In this document: positions 44,501 to 48,929 of the stretch, in pieces
Position numbering within the stretch: position 1 is the first letter of the stretch
How the letters are laid out: each line of letters starts with the position of its first letter
Assembly (NCBI RefSeq): GCF_000002235.5
Contig: NW_022145597.1
Coordinates: 310,001 to 374,000 of the forward strand
Reading direction: 5' to 3'
Length of the DNA: 64,000 nt
From: Strongylocentrotus purpuratus
Taxonomy: Eukaryota; Echinodermata; Echinoidea; Camarodonta; Strongylocentrotidae
Notes under the pieces: model-generated
What the model saw: the letters and a program-made list of their open reading frames with translations, nothing else
What the model was told of the DNA's origin: nothing
Database searches by the model: none
Made by a program: the position numbers and the translations under genes

Positions 44501-45352
44501 CTGTTCATCTTCAACCTGGCCATAGCAGATTTTCTGATGGGAGTCTACATGATCATAATAGCGTCAGCAGATGTGTACCACGGAGAGTATTACTACCTCT
44601 TCGCAAAGCAATGGCGCGGATCGGTCACTTGCAAAGTCGCAGGATTCATCGCTGTTCTCTCCAGCGAAACGTCCGTCTTCATACTTGCAATCATTACGAT
44701 AGATCGAGTCCTTAACGTCGTGTCCCCCTTCGGTAAACTGAAGTTTCGGGCTACTTCTGCTCGCGTTGGGGTAGCGCTGATATGGATCATTGCTGTTGTA
44801 GTGAGCGTTGTTCCTTTGATTGTTAGCTCCTACATCAGCGGTTTTTATGGCATGTCAGATGTTTGCGTTGGACTCCCACTCAATATCGAGTCAAGAGAGA
44901 CTGGAGAAATAGTATTTAACGACGAGTTAGGGTTATTTGAGAAACTCCAATATGAAACAACAAAGCGACCAAGTTGGGTGTACTCAATCGCCCTCTTTCT
45001 AGGTGTGAATTTCTTGATCTTCATCCTCATTCTGCTCTCCTATGTCGTCATATTCGTTCAAGTTCGCAAGTCGGCACGCAGTGTGGCCAATCCAGTAAGT
45101 GCTTCGGGTAGTATTGACCGCGCCCGGGAAGTGAAGATGACAACACGCATGGCTATCATTGTCCTGACGGATTTCTTTTGCTGGATGCCGGTGATCATCA
45201 TGGGTATCCTTTCGCAAACAGGTGCTGTCACCCTCCCGGTATCCCTCTACGCCTGGAGCGTTGTCTTTATCTTGCCTATCAACGCATCCATCAATCCATA
45301 TCTCTATACCTTCATCGCAATATGTGATGGTTCAAAGAAGAGATCTACCTAA
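12637..45352 (+). CDS. LRR-containing G-protein-coupled receptor, relaxin-receptor/GRL101-like (spliced; 5' end missing)
   Basis: This entry spans the whole visible gene; exons are listed separately. The product is a plasma-membrane receptor with an extracellular cysteine-capped LRR solenoid, a hinge and a rhodopsin-type seven-helix domain. In the family the LRR domain binds relaxin-like or other peptide ligands and the helices couple to G proteins. Evidence is the LRR N-cap Cx3CxCx6C, 18 or so 24-residue LRR exons sharing one intron phase, and a final exon with GPCR hallmarks. Type C LGRs normally carry LDLa modules before the LRRs; none was recognised in 1-12636, so the start and signal peptide probably lie upstream. 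No exon was recognised in the 31.8-41.7 kb intron. Which duplicated LRR exons enter the mRNA is unknown. The ligand cannot be read from sequence. GRL101-like versus RXFP-like is not resolved. Confidence 0.85.
13060..13146 (+). CDS. Receptor exon: first LRR (87 nt)
   Basis: A strong TC-rich tract and 'ttgcag' precede it and 'tt|gtaagg' follows. In the phase set by the previous exon it reads SFFGESINGRKMPLSMPF, then KLTTYPLLKL. At 87 nt it is five codons longer than the standard 72-nt units, as is common for a first, irregular LRR after a cap. The LRR pattern is weak, so this is slightly less certain than the later exons. Confidence 0.65.
13442..13630 (-). mobile_element. Diverged tRNA-derived SINE
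   Basis: On the minus strand it reads from a tRNA-like head through 'gggttgaaatccctgtccca', the module 'cgatgtcctttggcta', then a body that ends near 'tagagcgctataatg'. It shares the central module with 8172-8451 but is older and more mutated. The flanks 13147-13441 and 13631-14104 show nothing else. Confidence 0.65.
14105..14479 (+). mobile_element. TTAA-flanked MITE, family 1, copy 3 (diverged subfamily)
   Basis: Ends TTAAAGGTAAAGACCAGTA and its inverse TACTGGTCTTTACCTTTAA are near-perfect. The interior shares 'gattccagaaccttgca' and 'tcacaatgcaatcgcat' with copies 1 and 2 and shares 'gtgtgagagaga' and 'agtcccatatacatc'-type segments with copy 4. The following 530 bases to the next exon hold nothing recognised. 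Confidence 0.85.
15012..15083 (+). CDS. Receptor exon: LRR
   Basis: A 72-nt exon between 'acttgcag' and 'ct|gtaagt'. Phase-2 translation is NISNTGLTELVRADF, then VTLTELEIL, which fits the xxLxxLxxxxF and LxxLxxL spacing of extracellular LRRs. It is outside the duplicated cassette zone and is clearly different from the A, B and C types. Confidence 0.85.
15222..15357. repeat. Imperfect (AAT)n/(AAC)n repeat
   Basis: AT-rich trinucleotide tract in the intron after 15083. From 15358 to 16314 I see no further feature apart from a tandem 'tgtgc.ccagtagaaca' pair near 15557-15604. Confidence 0.85.
16315..16956 (-). mobile_element. Tc1/mariner-like fold-back MITE (GTGTGAGTCAAAAA family), copy 2
   Basis: TA flanks lie at 16313-16314 and 16957-16958 and the ends are TGTGTGAGTCAAAAAAAGTT and its inverse. 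The loop, with 'tatcaaatatcgaatatc' and 'catatgcaatgcatttca', is the reverse complement of the loop at 11801-12403, so this copy is in the opposite orientation. Confidence 0.9.
17159..17668. mobile_element. TTAA-class MITE, a separate family
   Basis: Left end TTAAAGGTAATACAAAGTTT and right end 'aaaactttgcattaccttca' are inverse to each other with few changes. The right flank has TTGA (inverted) in place of TTAA. About 505 bp, with no coding sequence. Confidence 0.75.
17924..17995 (+). CDS. Receptor exon: LRR
   Basis: 72 nt between 'ctctttcag' and 'ct|gtgagt'. It reads LLTYNNIFRIEDLSF, then NNMNKLTKL. The IxRIED.xFN..NKLTKL layout is repeated in the exon at 19208-19279, so these two are older duplicates of each other. 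Confidence 0.9.
18473..18544 (+). CDS. Receptor exon: LRR
   Basis: 72 nt between 'cctacag' and 'tt|gtaagt'. It reads DLSHNIIGSLSNNTFTGL, then NSLTQL, a textbook 24-residue LRR with the conserved Asn at LSHN. Confidence 0.9.
19208..19279 (+). CDS. Receptor exon: LRR with weak donor
   Basis: 72 nt after 'ttgtag'. It reads TLTNNEIYRIEDFTF, then NHLNKLTKL, close to the exon at 17924. The donor is 'ct|gtatgc', weaker than the gtaagt/gtgagt of its neighbours, so this exon may be used inefficiently. Confidence 0.8.
19606..19677 (+). CDS. Receptor exon C1: LRR
   Basis: 72 nt between 'ctccacag' and 'at|gtaagc'. It reads YLSDNQISNIAIDAFKGL, then HTLRFM/I. Nearly identical to C2 (24511) and similar to C3 (27299). 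Confidence 0.9.
20047..21065 (-). pseudogene. LINE 3' end, split by the hAT-like palindrome
   Basis: The two outer pieces, 20047-20084 and 20843-21065, read on the minus strand as one LINE C-terminus: KRGRGCPPISWTDDIKKVSG, then GATQMAGERVAWRALVKTTA and the end of the frame, followed by a (GATGAT)n tail at 20047-20065. The WxDDIK and R..W..LV segments and a short-unit tail are typical of C-terminal ends of several invertebrate LINE families. 5'-truncated and dead. Removing the palindrome makes 'ggcgctgtaaagcgctgctg' contiguous, so the insertion is younger than the LINE copy. Confidence 0.75.
20085..20842. mobile_element. hAT-like fold-back element, 758-bp near-perfect palindrome
   Basis: The left end CAGGGCTCCCACTTAGCCGA is the exact inverse of the right end, and the match continues through 'gttgtattagcgagttatgg' and on for almost the full half-length. 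The flanks ctgtaaag (20077-20084) and cttaaagc (20843-20850) fit an 8-bp target duplication with one indel. CAGGG-type ends and 8-bp duplications are hAT hallmarks. The interior is made of repeated 'aactcg' and 'cgaggtgaa' motifs and has no transposase. Confidence 0.85.
21449..21521. repeat. Long perfect-stem hairpin around G13/C11 runs
   Basis: 'aacaatcagaaaaatcgtgg' is followed by 13 G, 'catatg', 11 C and the exact inverse of the first 20 bases. The stem is about 34 bp and its centre is the palindrome GGCATATGCC. No mobile-element termini were recognised around it. Confidence 0.85.
21788..21934. mobile_element. Small MITE with GTCATACC / GTCGG ends, co-duplicated with cassettes
   Basis: The sequence runs from 'cttagtcgtacagac' through (ACAACAGACCG)n to 'gtcggtttggcggtgtgacc' and 'atatgacac', an imperfect inverse of the start. 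Further copies at the same place ahead of A-type exons: 25317-25446, 27708-27849 and 30360-30488. Partial right halves lie at about 23165-23201, 26643-26680, 29094-29131 and 43984-44032. The fixed position shows that most copies came by cassette duplication and not by independent insertion. Confidence 0.7.
22140..22211 (+). CDS. Receptor exon A1: LRR
   Basis: 72 nt between 'cttcatag' and 'tt|gtaagt'. It reads DLSNNSIRELRKGTFDDL, then SNLLWL. It is the best-preserved A-type copy. Confidence 0.9.
22666..22737 (+). CDS. Receptor exon B1: LRR
   Basis: 72 nt between 'ctctttcag' and 'ct|gtaagt'. It reads ILDYNLLEYIEPGTFQNL, then SRLVYL. Confidence 0.9.
23406..23476 (+). pseudogene. Receptor exon A2: LRR exon with deleted donor
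   Basis: The acceptor 'cttcatag' is intact and the frame reads DLLNIAIRELRKGVFDDL, then SNL. The usual 'tggtt|gtaagt' end is missing: a deletion joins 'aatctgcag' directly to intron sequence 'gtgtcctcattccttcc'. The only candidate donor is CAG|gtgtcc at 23472, which would alter the exit. The expected B exon about 529 bp further on is also absent. Most likely skipped. Confidence 0.75.
24511..24582 (+). CDS. Receptor exon C2: LRR
   Basis: 72 nt between 'ttccacag' and 'at|gtaagt'. It reads YFSGNQISNIAIDAFKGL, then HTLEEM/I. The acceptor and donor are both good. Confidence 0.88.
24698..25092 (+). mobile_element. TTAA-flanked MITE, family 1, copy 4, with paralogous empty site
   Basis: It lies in the intron after C2 between 'atatcgtttaaag' and 'tttaaagaagacatcg', with ends AGAGAAGGTTGAGTTCTGG and the inverse of CCAGAACTCAACTTTATCT. 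The equivalent intron after C3 (about 27475-27500) reads 'atatcgtttaaagaagatat' without the element, giving the unfilled site and confirming TTAA-type insertion. Confidence 0.88.
25637..25708 (+). CDS. Receptor exon A3: LRR
   Basis: 72 nt between 'cttcatag' and 'tt|gtaagt'. It reads DLSNNSIRELRKGMFDDQ, then SNLVWL. Confidence 0.88.
26166..26237 (+). CDS. Receptor exon B2: LRR with altered acceptor
   Basis: 72 nt reading SFDNNLLEYIKPGTFQNL, then SRLKTL, ending 'ct|gtaagt'. The acceptor is 'ctctttgag', where B1 has 'ctctttcag'; gag acceptors work but are weaker. Confidence 0.82.
26893..26964 (+). pseudogene. Receptor exon A4: LRR exon with GT to AT donor mutation
   Basis: The acceptor 'cttcacag' is good and the frame is intact, reading DLSNNTIRELRKGMFDDQ, then SNLEWL. 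The donor reads 'tt|ataagt' where every intact A copy has 'tt|gtaagt'. With the donor lost this exon should be skipped, which keeps frame because it is 72 nt. No B exon follows before C3. Confidence 0.8.
27299..27370 (+). CDS. Receptor exon C3: LRR
   Basis: 72 nt after 'ttccaaag' (C1 and C2 have 'ccacag') and before 'at|gtaagt'. It reads DLQENQISNIDVDAFKGL, then HTLESM/I. It is the most diverged of the C copies. Confidence 0.82.
28061..28132 (+). CDS. Receptor exon A5: LRR
   Basis: 72 nt between 'cttcacag' and 'tt|gtaagt'. It reads DLSNNTIRELRKGMFDDQ, then SNLIGL. Confidence 0.88.
28589..28660 (+). CDS. Receptor exon B3: LRR with altered acceptor
   Basis: 72 nt after 'tatctttgag', ending 'ct|gtaagt'. 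It reads SFSNNLLEYIEPGTFQNL, then SRLKYL. It shares the gag acceptor with B2, so these two descend from one copy. Confidence 0.82.
29347..29418 (+). CDS. Receptor exon A6: LRR with weakened donor
   Basis: 72 nt after 'cttcatag', reading DLSYNTIRELRKGMFDDQ, then SNLIGL. The donor is 'tt|gttagt' where A5 has gtaagt; it keeps GT but loses the preferred A at +3. Use may be reduced. Confidence 0.7.
29876..29947 (+). CDS. Receptor exon B4: LRR
   Basis: 72 nt after 'tctcttag', ending 'ct|gtaagt'. It reads SIFGNLLEYIEPGTFQNL, then SRLEYL. The first residues deviate from the LxxN form because the exon start has been altered. Confidence 0.82.
30673..30744 (+). CDS. Receptor exon A7: LRR
   Basis: 72 nt after 'accttcag', ending 'tt|gtaagt'. 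It reads GLTNNSIRELRKGTFDDQ, then SNLVWL. Confidence 0.87.
30745..31690 (+). other. Scarred intron with remains of lost B- and C-type exon surroundings
   Basis: Between A7 and B5 the intron contains, in order, the start of a B-upstream intron, then 'ctatcggtgtcatgttcc' (normally downstream of a B exon), then 'ggtttcatggacgtccataa' and 'gggcatttaatccgtattaa' (normally upstream of a C exon), then a second B-upstream segment. The exons that should separate these blocks are gone. This explains the doubled A-to-B spacing. Confidence 0.7.
31691..31762 (+). CDS. Receptor exon B5: LRR
   Basis: 72 nt between 'tttttcag' and 'ct|gtgagt'. It reads DLSFNPLEYIEPGTFRNL, then SRLGTL. Last exon before an intron of about 10 kb. 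Confidence 0.9.
31968..31995. repeat. Poly-G run (about 28)
   Basis: An uninterrupted G run; the exact length is probably polymorphic or assembly-dependent. Confidence 0.9.
32324..32477 (+). mobile_element. TTAA-flanked MITE, family 2, copy 1
   Basis: TTAAAGCATATCTGTACTAG at the left and 'agtgtggcttaa' at the right, with the shared core 'gatcatgggggaccaa' and 'tatatagagggagcaagtag'. Related copies are 41071-41265 (inverted) and 58349-58553. Confidence 0.75.
32529..32567. repeat. (AT)n microsatellite
   Basis: About 19 AT units. The following purine-rich stretch 32690-32835 ends in a GA run; I see no gene there. Confidence 0.95.
33062..33322. repeat. Short 15-bp minisatellite array with precursor-like sequence
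   Basis: Units of the form GTCGGCGGAGCAATT, many degenerate, with the landmark 'gtagcctttgtattttacga' near 33119 and the 3' landmark 'gcgttttgcggagtaaatgt'. Both landmarks recur at the ends of the large array at 35818-38855, so this is an unexpanded relative of it. Confidence 0.9.
33596..34427. mobile_element. Terminal-inverted-repeat element carrying a minisatellite (GCACCTTTAGGGG units)
   Basis: Flanked by TA on both sides. Left end CACAGTAAGAAAGAATGGTGC, right end (inverted) CACTCTAAGAAAAAAGGGTGC. Inside the left half, units such as 'gcacctttaggggttcaatcc' and 'tgcacccttttaaaggtgca' repeat through about 33985. The right end carries 'ttgcacccttttttgaacccc' versions. An AT-rich segment lies between. 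The layout matches the element at 43131-43858. No transposase is present. Confidence 0.75.
34589..34740. repeat. Palindrome of about 150 bp
   Basis: 'tacaaatagtgaatggccat' and 'gacgagttgaatggagcgtc' fold on their inverses ending 'accattcactatttgt'. Related in layout and end sequence to 35452-35632. Confidence 0.75.
34741..35451. other. Interval between two related palindromes; no gene
   Basis: Contains short inverted pieces around 'gcaccattgcac' (34958 and 35020) and 'gcgcgcac' motifs, but no coding frame. It may be the interior of one element whose ends are the palindromes on each side. Confidence 0.4.
35452..35632. repeat. Palindrome of about 180 bp
   Basis: 'gaaagattaacgttaattct' pairs with 'agaatgttaatctttc' about 'ttcaactcggctgacgcctcg'. 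Outer arms read 'aacaatgaatg' and 'cattcattattt'. Confidence 0.75.
35818..38855. repeat. 3-kb array of a 15-bp minisatellite with higher-order structure
   Basis: About 200 variants of GTCGGCGGAGCAATT follow one another in exact multiples of three bases. Higher-order units run 'ttcgaggagcatttgtcacc', 'gagcgtttatcgcttcatgc', 'ggagcaattggcggtggagc'. The stretch from about 35842 is repeated from about 37004, an offset of 1162 bp, including the landmark 'agtactagtagcatttgtat'. The second copy has an extra unit of about 228 bp. Because the unit lacks stops, frames of 399 and 994 codons exist on the + strand (AEQLS and RSNCR repeats) and several on the minus strand (APPTIAPPT). I regard these as by-products. 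It lies within the receptor's 10-kb intron. Confidence 0.95.
38856..39606. other. AT-rich interval, no gene
   Basis: Follows the minisatellite. It may include the 3' untranslated part of the minus-strand L1-like fragment next to it, but no ORF2 sequence is visible. Confidence 0.4.
39607..40466 (-). pseudogene. L1-like retrotransposon ORF1 protein with one frameshift
   Basis: From the ATG at 40466 the frame reads MAEKHLLSPEISAKSQQKK onward, then at a run of C/G near 40305-40315 the frame shifts by one. After that it is open to 39607: a coiled-coil-like segment (EVRLEQRLDVIYAKRLEVL to DLKSQVKKLKED), then ENRSRRMNLVFHGIPE, the signature of L1/Tx1-type ORF1 RNA-binding domains, a MIHVCFGSFLQREKV segment and a C-terminal GRKPFFLYPAKL. 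ORF1 proteins bind LINE RNA. No endonuclease/reverse transcriptase ORF2 follows on the minus strand, so the copy is incomplete. The frameshift in a homopolymer could be real or a base-calling error. Confidence 0.8.
40467..41070. other. No gene; poly-C/poly-G stretch
   Basis: Two long C runs near 40890-40926 and T-rich sequence on each side. Nothing else is recognised. Confidence 0.6.
41071..41265 (-). mobile_element. TTAA-flanked MITE, family 2, copy 2 (inverted)
   Basis: TTAA at both ends (41071-41074 and 41262-41265). On the minus strand it reads 'catctgtactagtttacag', 'gatcatgggggaccaatggt' and 'ctatatagaggg', matching 32324-32477. Confidence 0.75.
41700..41771 (+). CDS. Receptor exon: last LRR
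   Basis: 72 nt between 'ctccatag' and 'tt|gtaagt'. It reads NIVNVKLANLEPDTFKGI, then TSLKLL. Its phase fits both the B-type exons before it and the membrane-domain exon after it. It is unrelated to A, B and C at the DNA level. Confidence 0.9.
41772..42802. other. Intron, no feature recognised
   Basis: Unique-looking intron sequence; no inverted termini or exon seen. Confidence 0.4.
42803..43990. mobile_element. Tc1/mariner-like fold-back MITE (CAGTGCGTCC family), copy 2, interrupted
   Basis: The left arm 42803-43130 starts CAGTGCGTCCCGGAAAAAAC after TA and matches the left arm at 10932. The centre resumes at 43859-43990 ('gactgccgtagcaacaaaca' and the palindrome about 'gctgatcgtcaacgaaac'). 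Between them sits the minisatellite element 43131-43858. The right arm is missing: the sequence passes into a fragment of the GTCGG MITE at about 43984. Confidence 0.85.
43131..43858. mobile_element. Terminal-inverted-repeat element carrying a TTGGGCAA minisatellite
   Basis: Left end CACTGTTAAAAAGTTGGGCA and right end (inverted) CACTCTAAAAATATTGAGCA. Internal units of about 50-90 bases repeat 'attgggtaat', 'ttgggcaaa' and 'ctcccaaccatttactac'. A SINE head fragment is embedded at about 43609-43640. The host MITE reads 'cactgggtg' at this point in its other copy, here 'cactg' + element + 'tgggtg', which implies a 2-bp (TG) duplication. Confidence 0.8.
44284..45352 (+). CDS. Receptor exon: hinge and seven-transmembrane domain
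   Basis: The acceptor 'catctttcag' and the entry phase complete a Leu codon from the last LRR exon; the frame stays open for 355 residues to TAA. Residues 1-35 form the hinge (STYDYRLCC, then Cys17 and Cys28), with the CC pair typical of LGR C-caps. Helix 1 has GALIGN, helix 2 NLAIADFLMG (Asp82), helix 3 starts at Cys116 and ends IDRV (140-141), which pairs with Cys194 of loop 2. Helix 6 holds TDFFCWMPV (Cys-Trp-x-Pro near 299-302) and helix 7 ILPINASINPYLY (NPxxY at 337-341). The MA.I.LTDFFCW and LPIN..INP.LY forms are those of LGR/relaxin receptors. Loop 3 is basic (KSARS, KMTTRM). The cytoplasmic tail is only about 14 residues, unusually short. Plasma-membrane receptor acting through G proteins; ligand unknown. 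Confidence 0.95.
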
Positions 45353-45635
45353 AAACCCTTCTTCAAAGACCCGCTTCACGCCCGCGGTGCCTGATACATG
45401 GCATTCTGTAGGATTATACTTAATCTGGTGGTTCAAGGACGAAATCTACCTTAAATTCTGCTTTAAAGACCCGTTAAACATGACCACTATATCTGGTACA
45501 CGAGCGTGCTGTAGGATTATACTTATTTTAATCTGGTGGTTCAAAGATGAAATCTACCTTAAATTCTGCTTTTAAGACCCTATATAAAATGACCACGAAG
45601 TCTGGTACACGAGCATGCTGTAAGAGATGTACTTC
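45325..45635 (+). repeat. Tandem repeat seeded by the receptor's last codons
   Basis: 'gatggttcaaagaagagatctacc' at the end of the coding region recurs in altered form at 45427 and 45535, each followed by 'ttctgctttaaagaccc', 'tggtacacgagc' and 'tgctgtaggattatactta'. Three units of 102-108 bp. The stop codon lies in the first unit, so units two and three are 3' untranslated. Confidence 0.85.
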
Positions 45636-45644
45636 TTATAACAA

Positions 45645-45650
45645 AATAAA
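45645..45650 (+). promoter_or_regulatory. Poly(A) signal AATAAA for the receptor gene
   Basis: First AATAAA after the stop, about 290 bases downstream and just after the tandem repeat. A second candidate ('gataaataaa') lies near 45776-45785. Confidence 0.55.
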
Positions 45651-45792
45651 TGGTCAATGGACCGGGGAAAAAATAGATGGTTATTGGTTTACAGTATTCC
45701 TCAAGTAGTATCTGACTGACACCCGTCAAACCGTCAGTTAAAAAGGAGAACAGTTACTCAATGGCGCATTTAGCAGATAAATAAATACAAAT

Positions 45793-45985
45793 TTGTATTT
45801 AGATTGTTCAAGTCGTTCGGGTATAACCTTCCTTCATATTAGCATGGTGACACGATTATTTGACTCATTTGTGAGACCAATACTTCTAGATGGATCAGAG
45901 ATTCGGGGCGATTTTACTATTCACTTTGAAAAGTTATCGAAAGTTGTAAAGGGGAACTCCAAAATATATTTTAGAGAGTGATAAC
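45793..45985 (+). pseudogene. LINE reverse transcriptase fragment
   Basis: Reads RLFDSFVRPILLDGSEIRGD, then FEKLSKVVKGNSKIYFRE. It corresponds to the same region of the LINE at 48930-52545 (VKPVL.YGSEV, FEKLVKIKKGNSK near 51360-51450), so it is a small piece of a related element in the same orientation. Confidence 0.65.
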
Positions 45986-46089
45986 TTCCGCCAAACTCTG
46001 ATGCCAACACATCTGATGCCAACATTCATACCCGGGTAACCCCCTCTACCACGCTCTGAGGATAACGGTACACCTGGGAAACTCCCTCC

Positions 46090-46855
46090 GCCACGCTCGG
46101 ATGGCCAGACATCCGGGTAACCAATCCCGTCACGCTCGAATGAACTCTTCGGTCCTCATGACCGCGAGCGTAGACGCCAGGAAGCACGAGCCCAGCCCAG
46201 GGCACAACCAACAAATGGTCATCCAATGAGTGGCCGAGAGAATGCAGACAAACACAACCAGAAACATGAACCAAATAAAGTTAAGAAGAACGTTTTACTC
46301 TTTCGGAACTCTCAAATAAACCAAATCGAGGGTGTGAAATTCTCGAGTCAAGTGCATCTCCGTAAGATACTCAAATACACAGTTGACGATGTAGGAGAGT
46401 GGCTTTGGTCGGGGGATACCGTAGTCTTGAAAACATTGACAACATTGATGCCGTGATAATTTATGAAATCACTAATGGTGTTAGAAATGCCTTGGCGACA
46501 CATTGTATTAAGAGAAATGATTCAACTGGTAGATAACATTGCGTTTCACTTCAAGGATGCACAAATAGTGGTGTCACTAGGAACACCGAGAGGTGACAAT
46601 GATCTCTTCAATTAACGGGTTAGTGTTGTGAATACGATCCTTAGAAACGATTAAAAGTAGCCTTTGTGAAGAAAGTGAGAGTACTGCATCACAAAGACCT
46701 ATTGCAATAAGGCGTAATAAACGAAAGCTTGTACAAGTATGATCGTTTTAACCTATACGGAAAGGGAACAAAGGTGTTAGCCGCAAACCTCAGGCATGCT
46801 ATCGAAAAGGATTACCAATCAAAACGTAATGACCGCAAGAATAGGTACTGACGTA
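46090..46855 (+). pseudogene. Decayed SGNH/GDSL-hydrolase-like transposon ORF
   Basis: After a charged N-terminal part (RERRRQEARAQPRAQPTNGH, then KHNQKHEPNKVKKNVLLF) several frames give the SGNH plan: block I altered to LLFRNSQIN, then TVDDVGEWL, DAVIIYEITNGVRNA (usually VGTN), AQIVVSLGTPRGDN, and the C-terminal block DRFNLYGKGTKVLAANLRHA, where the catalytic His is replaced by Asn. Such SGNH modules are common in invertebrate non-LTR retrotransposon proteins. Catalytic Ser and His positions both look lost and at least three frameshifts or stops occur. The link to the neighbouring LINE is inference. Confidence 0.6.
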
Positions 46856-47582
46856 TCCTATTATTGTTTATGATATATTTTATATTATAGTCTTTATAAA
46901 TCGTGTTTAAAAATAATAAACTTTTGAACAAAAATGTAGATATCTGCTACTGGAATATAAATGATGCATACTGATTTATTATACATATTTTTCATCTTTA
47001 TTTAATGGTTGGATTTAATATGATTTGTCTGTTTTTCAATTATAGAAGTTGAAACTGAGTTTGGCTTTCTTTAACAAGTGTTTGTATAATAACACATAAA
47101 CTGGAAAAATGATAAGTTGTAATAATTTGATGCCTATTAGTGCAATATTGGTTTATCAAATACTGGTTTTAAGAATTCGGAATAAGTTATCAAGGATTTT
47201 GTTGTTATTTTTTGGATATTTAGAAAACTTTTATGATGCGTGATTTTCTGTATATGATAAGTTACTGTACGTGTAAAACAATGGTGCTTCTATGCTCTTT
47301 TAGATAATTGTGTGTTGGAACTCAATATGTACATAGAAGTCAAATTAGAAAGAAAAAAAATGCAATATATCTTTAAATTAGGAAAAACTATTGTTGTAAT
47401 AATTTGCTACCTATTAGTGGAATATTCTTTATTTATTAAATACTGGTTTTAAGAATTTGGATGAAGTATTTAAAAATTTGATTGAATATTCGGAAAACTT
47501 TTGATTAGTTTTTGATTAGTTTTGATTACCTTTGATGAATAGATGAAGTAGAAAATGGCTATTCTCTACCTTCTACCACCTC
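46856..47582. other. AT-rich interval with one internal duplication
   Basis: The block at about 47108-47235 ('taataatttgatgcctatta', 'aaatactggttttaagaatt') recurs diverged at about 47388-47510, an offset near 280 bp. No gene seen. Confidence 0.6.
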
Positions 47583-48380
47583 CTCCTCTCCTCCTTCTCT
47601 CCTTCTTCTCCTCTCTCTCTTTCTCTCTATCTCTCTCTCTCTCTCTCTTTATCTCTCTCTCTTTTTCTCTCTCTCTCTCTCTCACCCTCTTGCGTTCTCC
47701 TCTTCAATAATTCTTTCTCTGATTAGGATCTCTATGATTGATTAATCTATTTCCTTTCTCACCACTCTTCTGAACACTAGTCGATTTCTCTCAGTCTGAT
47801 TATAACCATCCCTCCCTACAACATCACTAACACTCCCCTCTCACACTCTTTTACCTCTCTCCCTCTCTCTCTCTCTCTCTCTCACCCTCTTGCGTTCTCC
47901 TCTTCAATAATTCTTTCTCTGATTAGGATCTCTATGATTGATTAATCTATTTCCTTTCTCACCACTCTTCTGAACACTAGTCGATTTCTCTCAGTCTGAT
48001 TATAACCATCCCTCCCTACAACATCACTAACACTCCCCTCTCACACTCTTTTACCTCTCTCCCTCTCTCTCTCTCTCTCTCTCACCCTCTTGCGTTCTCC
48101 TCTTCAATAATTCTTTCTCTGATTAGGATCTCTATGATTAATTAATCTATTTCCTTTCTCACCACTCTTCTGAACACTAGTCGATTCCTCTCAGTCTGAT
48201 TATAACCATCCCTCCCTACCACATCTCTAACTCTCCTCTCTCACTCTCTCTTACCTCTCTCTCTCTCTCTCTTTCTCTCTCTCACCCTCTTGCATTCTCC
48301 TCTTCAATATTTCTTTCTCTGATTAGGATCTCTATGATTGATTAATCTATTTCCTTACTTACCACTCTTCTGAGAGGGGT
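47583..48380. repeat. CT-rich satellite with a 200-bp period
   Basis: The landmark 'ctcaccctcttgcgttctcc' starts at 47681, 47881, 48081 and 48281, an exact 200-bp step each time. Units contain 'gattaggatctctatgattg', 'cactcttctgaacactagtc' and a (CT)n tract. The first three units are almost identical; the last is more diverged. Confidence 0.95.
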
Positions 48381-48929
48381 GAATAATAATGAATAAGTAA
48401 TGAATAATAACGAATAATAACGAATATTTCACTCTCTTTTCTTCTTCTCTTGACCTGATTACAATACAACCAGATTAATATCTGTAACCTGAAATTATAA
48501 TATGAAATATGGAAAGATCAGTATGTAAATAATTATAACAATAAGTATATCTTGATTAAAGTTTAAAGTACTCCATCCACACCTTTTTTCCCTTCCTTTT
48601 AATAAAACTCGTGAATCATATTTGTCCTTACTGTTAAAAACATACACAAATACTCCGTCAACTACAGACGAGCTATCGTATGAAAATATTTCTGGAAATA
48701 GTTTAAGAAAACTAAGTAATTATGTTTCTTATATAAGCTAATATTAATCATATAACATGTAAAGTATCTATTTGTATATAACTTTTTAAATAAATGCATT
48801 GTATTGTGAAATATGTTGTTTAGAAATGAAATGTGATGTTACTTTAAATCTGATTGTAAATTGTCATGTAATTCAGATGAGGGTGTGATATGATAATGAA
48901 ACAAATTGAACTGAAAAAACATTATATAC
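48381..48929. other. AT-rich interval, no gene
   Basis: Begins with GAATAATAAC-type short repeats (48381-48425). May contain the 5' part of the following LINE, but no motif is readable. Confidence 0.4.
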
